From Hyphomicrobiales bacterium (lineage in GTDB: Bacteria > Pseudomonadota > Alphaproteobacteria > Rhizobiales > Aestuariivirgaceae): a DNA stretch of 15,915 nucleotides. The translations under genes and the position numbers were made by a program. The DNA is taken from assembly GCA_025356765.1 (NCBI GenBank), contig JANXRO010000285.1, positions 1 to 15,915 of the forward strand. Direction: 5' to 3'. Of the stretch, positions 13,085-15,915 are shown piece by piece; positions within the stretch are counted from its first letter, which is position 1; every line of letters starts with the position of its first letter. The notes below the pieces were generated by a model that worked only from the letters and a program-made list of their open reading frames with translations, did no database searches and was not told where the DNA came from.

Positions 13085-14641
13085 TTAACGTTTGACGGCG
13101 GCCTTTAGCTCAGAAATTCGGAAAGCTCCAGTAAGTTGTGAGGCAGCAAAATAACTGGCAATTCCCACAGCCATCAGCAGCAACAGACCCCAAACGGCAT
13201 GGATGGTATGCGTGCCCTGCTCGAAATTTTGGAAGATTAATAGATATACATCGACAAGTGCGGCCGCCATGATGGCAGTTGAAAGTATCATTGCGGGAAT
13301 GCGTCTCCTGCAACGCTGATCAAAATCAAAATGGCCCAATTTATTAAGGCGTATATAAAGTTGGATGGCATTGGTCCATGCGGCAATTGTCGACGCCAAG
13401 GCAATACCCACATGGCCCATAAAAAATGAAAGCGTAAAACTGAAGAAGATGTTCACAAAAACCGACACAATGGCAAACACCATCGGGGTTCTGGTGTCTT
13501 CACGGGCATAAAAACCGGGTTGAAACACTTTGGTCAAAGAATAGGCCGGAAGGCCCGCCGCATAAGCAATAACAGCAGGCGTCACCTGAAATGTGTCAGA
13601 GGCCTTGAAGGCACCATGTTCAAACACTGTGTGCAAAATTGGGCCGCTGATCGTCATCAACCCTGCCGCTGCGGGTAGCGTTAGAAAAAGTGAAAACTCA
13701 AGCGCGCGATTTGAAGCATCAAATGCACCCCGCTCATCGCCTGCACGCAATTTGCGCGAAAGGGTTGGCAGCAGAACAACACCGATTGCCACACCAATCA
13801 CCCCCAGAGGCAATTGATACAACCTGTCTGCATAATAAAGAAATGCCACGGCACCCGAAATGCCAGTTGCTATCATCGTGCCGATCAACAGGTTGATCTG
13901 CATGATGCCACCCGAAATAATTCCGGGGATAGAGCGTTTCACCACAAGTTTTACATCCGGTGTCAATCGTGGCCAACCGGGAAGCAGACCCATGCCAGCG
14001 CGGCGACAGGCAATGGCCAACAATGTATATTGGGCCACACCTGAAAGGGTGACACCAATGGCAAAGATATATCCGGTTAAAGGCGTGTTGCCTGTGGCAA
14101 AAAACCAAGCCACGATGTTTGATAAAATCATGGTGATGTTGAGCAAGATGGGCGCTGCCGCAGCGGCGGTAAATTTGCCCAAGCTGTTTAACACACCGCC
14201 TTGCAATGCTGTGAGAGACATCAACAACAAATAAGGAAAACACACTTGGGTTAGGCCCGTGGCCAAGGCCAGCTTTTCGGGCGAGCCTTTAAAACCCGGC
14301 GCTATCACATAAATCAGCCACGGCATGGCCGCGATTGCCAAGCTGGTGAAAATCAACATCCATGCCAAAAGGGCCGAGAACACTTCATGGGCAAAATGAT
14401 AGGCCGCAGCTTCGCCTTCGCCTTCAGCTTTGCGCGAAAACAAGGGCACAAACGCCGAGTTAAAAGCACCTTCGGCAAACAGCGTTCTGAACAGATTGGG
14501 AATGCGTTGTGCCACAAAAAATGCTTCGGCAACCCCGCCTGTGCCCAAGGTGAAGGCCACAAGCTGATCGCGCACAAAGCCTAAAACCCGGCTGATGGTG
14601 GTATAGCCCCCAACTTTGGCGGCTGAACGGATGATGGACAT
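13085..14641 (-). CDS. murJ: Lipid II flippase MurJ (MviN)
   Basis: The MATE-like membrane protein moves lipid II, the peptidoglycan precursor, from the inner to the outer face of the inner membrane. It has 518 residues with about fourteen hydrophobic segments along its length. The N-terminal signature is complete: TTISRVLGFVRDQLVAF (residues 15-31), AFFVAQRIPNLFR (40-52) and LFAEGAFNSAFVPLF (54-68), which include the conserved arginines of the transport cavity. The middle part has LLPTLSR and the family-typical FYAREDTRTP. The ATG at 14641 has no clear Shine-Dalgarno sequence; instead an imperfect inverted repeat ends 3 bases before it. It lies 64 bases after glnD and 16 bases before trpS. 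Confidence 0.97.
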   Translation of the reverse strand: MSIIRSAAKVGGYTTISRVLGFVRDQLVAFTLGTGGVAEAFFVAQRIPNLFRTLFAEGAFNSAFVPLFSRKAEGEGEAAAYHFAHEVFSALLAWMLIFTSLAIAAMPWLIYVIAPGFKGSPEKLALATGLTQVCFPYLLLMSLTALQGGVLNSLGKFTAAAAAPILLNITMILSNIVAWFFATGNTPLTGYIFAIGVTLSGVAQYTLLAIACRRAGMGLLPGWPRLTPDVKLVVKRSIPGIISGGIMQINLLIGTMIATGISGAVAFLYYADRLYQLPLGVIGVAIGVVLLPTLSRKLRAGDERGAFDASNRALEFSLFLTLPAAAGLMTISGPILHTVFEHGAFKASDTFQVTPAVIAYAAGLPAYSLTKVFQPGFYAREDTRTPMVFAIVSVFVNIFFSFTLSFFMGHVGIALASTIAAWTNAIQLYIRLNKLGHFDFDQRCRRRIPAMILSTAIMAAALVDVYLLIFQNFEQGTHTIHAVWGLLLLMAVGIASYFAASQLTGAFRISELKAAVKR

Positions 14642-14644
14642 TTA

Positions 14645-14676
14645 AATCACGTCTATTTCAACTTATCGATGTGATT
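14645..14676 (-). promoter_or_regulatory. Imperfect inverted repeat between glnD and murJ
   Basis: Two 12-base arms (14665-14676 and 14645-14656) pair at 10 of 12 positions around an 8-base loop, with the outer six pairs AATCAC/GTGATT perfect. In the transcript the 3' arm ends 3 bases before the murJ ATG, where a ribosome binding site would be expected. There is no T-run, so it is not an obvious terminator for glnD. It may be a leader hairpin or a protein-binding site; this is only a structural observation. Confidence 0.3.
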
Positions 14677-14705
14677 AAGGCATTAAAGCCAAAAGCTTAA
14701 CGAAA

Positions 14706-15915
14706 TTAACCAAGTGTTTTGGCGGGGGTTAAAACCTCAGTCAGGGCTTTTTCAATGCGGCTGGTGCGATTTTCATTGGTGATTTTCGCACCGGTCAGAT
14801 CTGTCACATAAAACACGTCGACCGCCTTTTCACCGAATGTTGTGATGTGGGCTGACGCAATGTTCAAATTCAAATGGAACAGCGCTTCCGTTAATGCATG
14901 GAGCAGGCCCACCCGATCAAGCCCGTTGATTTCAACAATGGTGTTTTTGTTGGATGACATATTGTCCACGACCACACGGGGAACAACGGTAAAGGCTTTG
15001 GCCCTATCCGGCATTTGCTGCACACGGGCCAGTTCTTCGCGCAACCTGATTTTTCCTTCAAGTACGCGCTTGATTGACTCAACCACGCGGCCAGCACGGC
15101 GGAATTCGTCGACATCTTCTTTAAATTCTCGTGCCAACAAAATCGTGTCCAGCGCCATGCCATCTATTGTTGTAAAAATATGTGCGCCCAGAATATTGCC
15201 GCCCGCTGCTGCACAAGCACCGGTGATCAAGGCCAGCAAGCGCGGATGATCAGGCGTGAACACAGTAATTTCGGTGATGCCGGTAAATTGATCGGTGTTT
15301 ACATCCGTTGCAATTTGACCAGGAATTGCCTTTGCCATCACTTCATGTTGACGCAGCTGGCGTTCGGTGGGCACATTGAGCCAATAAGGATCATAGTGGC
15401 GGGCCGAAATTTTGCGCCGTTCGGCCTCACCGATATTTTTGGCTTTGGTAAAAAATGCTGATTGCGCTTCAAGAACACGGTCTTTGCGCGTGGTGGTGGA
15501 ATGGCCACCAGAAAGAATGGGTTCTGCTTCAAAATAAAGCGTGCGCAACAATTGGCCCTTCCAGCCGTTCCACACGCCGGGGCCAACGGCGCGAATATCA
15601 GCCACGGTTAAAATCACCAGCAGCTTTAAACGCTCTGGGCCTTGAACAATTTGGGTGAAATCCAGAATGGTTTTGAAGTCATTCAAATCGCGCATCTGCG
15701 ATGTTTCGCTCATCAACAAATGATAGCGGATAAGCCACGCCACCAGATCAGTTTCATCTGCCGACAAGCCCAAACGCGGACAAAGTTCATGGGCAACGGC
15801 TTCGCCTGCAATAGAATGATCTTCGGGCCTGCCTTTGGCAATATCATGCAGCAAGGTGGCCACAAACAAGGCACGGCGTGACGACAAAGTTTTGAAAATT
15901 TCAGCAGACAAGGGA
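14706..15915 (-). CDS. glnD: Bifunctional PII uridylyltransferase / uridylyl-removing enzyme, 5' part outside window
   Basis: GlnD senses glutamine and adds or removes UMP on PII proteins (GlnB/GlnK), controlling nitrogen assimilation. About 403 C-terminal residues are visible of roughly 900-950 usual in the group; the nucleotidyltransferase domain is beyond the right edge. The visible part begins in the HD domain, with the metal motif LLHDIAKGRPEDHS and the following His-rich stretch AWLIRYHLLMSETSQMRD, which catalyses UMP removal. Two ACT domains follow, ITEITVFTPDHPRLLALITG and TIVEINGLDRVGLLHALTEA, the glutamine-sensing part. The codon at 15911 is TTG in the middle of the gene (homologues read through this segment), so it is not a start. 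The gene ends 64 bases before murJ, the usual order in Hyphomicrobiales. Confidence 0.97.
   Translation of the reverse strand, partial: PLSAEIFKTLSSRRALFVATLLHDIAKGRPEDHSIAGEAVAHELCPRLGLSADETDLVAWLIRYHLLMSETSQMRDLNDFKTILDFTQIVQGPERLKLLVILTVADIRAVGPGVWNGWKGQLLRTLYFEAEPILSGGHSTTTRKDRVLEAQSAFFTKAKNIGEAERRKISARHYDPYWLNVPTERQLRQHEVMAKAIPGQIATDVNTDQFTGITEITVFTPDHPRLLALITGACAAAGGNILGAHIFTTIDGMALDTILLAREFKEDVDEFRRAGRVVESIKRVLEGKIRLREELARVQQMPDRAKAFTVVPRVVVDNMSSNKNTIVEINGLDRVGLLHALTEALFHLNLNIASAHITTFGEKAVDVFYVTDLTGAKITNENRTSRIEKALTEVLTPAKTLG

Noticed and set aside
13734..14243. Minus-strand frame of 169 codons within murJ, rich in His and Cys
   Set aside because: It is on the same strand but out of frame with an intact murJ. 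The His/Cys richness is a frame-shift artefact of the hydrophobic codons.
14681..14705. Possible terminator after glnD (GGC/GCC and TTAAG/CTTAA pairs)
   Set aside because: The pairs are too short and do not stack into one stable stem, and no T-run follows.
1..15915. Mobile elements, CRISPR arrays, tRNA/rRNA genes, toxin-antitoxin or defence genes
   Set aside because: I looked on both strands and found no terminal repeats with transposase, no regularly spaced direct repeats, no tRNA-like cloverleaf and no such protein motifs; the space between genes is too small for most of them.

Overview
This window reads as ordinary chromosomal DNA from an alphaproteobacterium, most likely of the order Hyphomicrobiales (Rhizobiales). 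The basis is gene order: glnD-murJ-trpS-nfu on one strand, and mutM diverging from ubiE-ubiB-coaBC-dut, are arrangements I know from that order; protein sequence features agree. The DNA is of moderate GC (roughly half, by eye), unlike the GC-rich classic rhizobia. No lower rank can be supported. I see no insertion sequence, prophage, integrase, tRNA, rRNA or CRISPR array, and no gap above 300 bases lacks a gene.

Layout. (1) Positions 1-4997 hold a hexonate (L-idonate/D-gluconate) catabolic island. On the minus strand, in transcription order, lie idnO-type 5-ketogluconate reductase, gluconokinase, a small VOC-fold protein, the double-domain ATPase of a sugar ABC importer and its permease, which runs off the left edge. 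An L-idonate 5-dehydrogenase is transcribed divergently. Together they give a complete route L-idonate -> 5-keto-D-gluconate -> D-gluconate -> 6-phosphogluconate beside a candidate importer. (2) Positions 4994-9708 are a very tightly packed minus-strand housekeeping run, ubiE-ubiB-coaBC-dut-moeB/thiF-like, in which each stop overlaps the next start by 1 to 4 bases: ubiquinone synthesis, CoA synthesis, dUTP removal and an E1-like adenylyltransferase. (3) Positions 9782-11433 are a plus-strand pair, mutM (DNA glycosylase) and an enoyl-CoA hydratase. (4) Positions 11442-15915 are a minus-strand run, glnD (5' end outside the window)-murJ-trpS-nfu: nitrogen signalling, lipid II flipping, tryptophanyl-tRNA synthesis and Fe-S assembly.

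I do not see a clearly new biological system here. The points worth a second look are: an ABC ATPase whose second ATP site is degenerate on both faces; an MoeB/ThiF-like enzyme that keeps its nucleotide site and catalytic cysteine but has lost three of four expected zinc cysteines; a shortened zinc finger in MutM; a VOC protein without the usual metal ligands inside a sugar-acid operon; and several short inverted repeats (before the ABC genes, mutM, nfu and murJ) that may be operators or RNA hairpins. All functional statements rest on motif reading and family knowledge; no database search was run.
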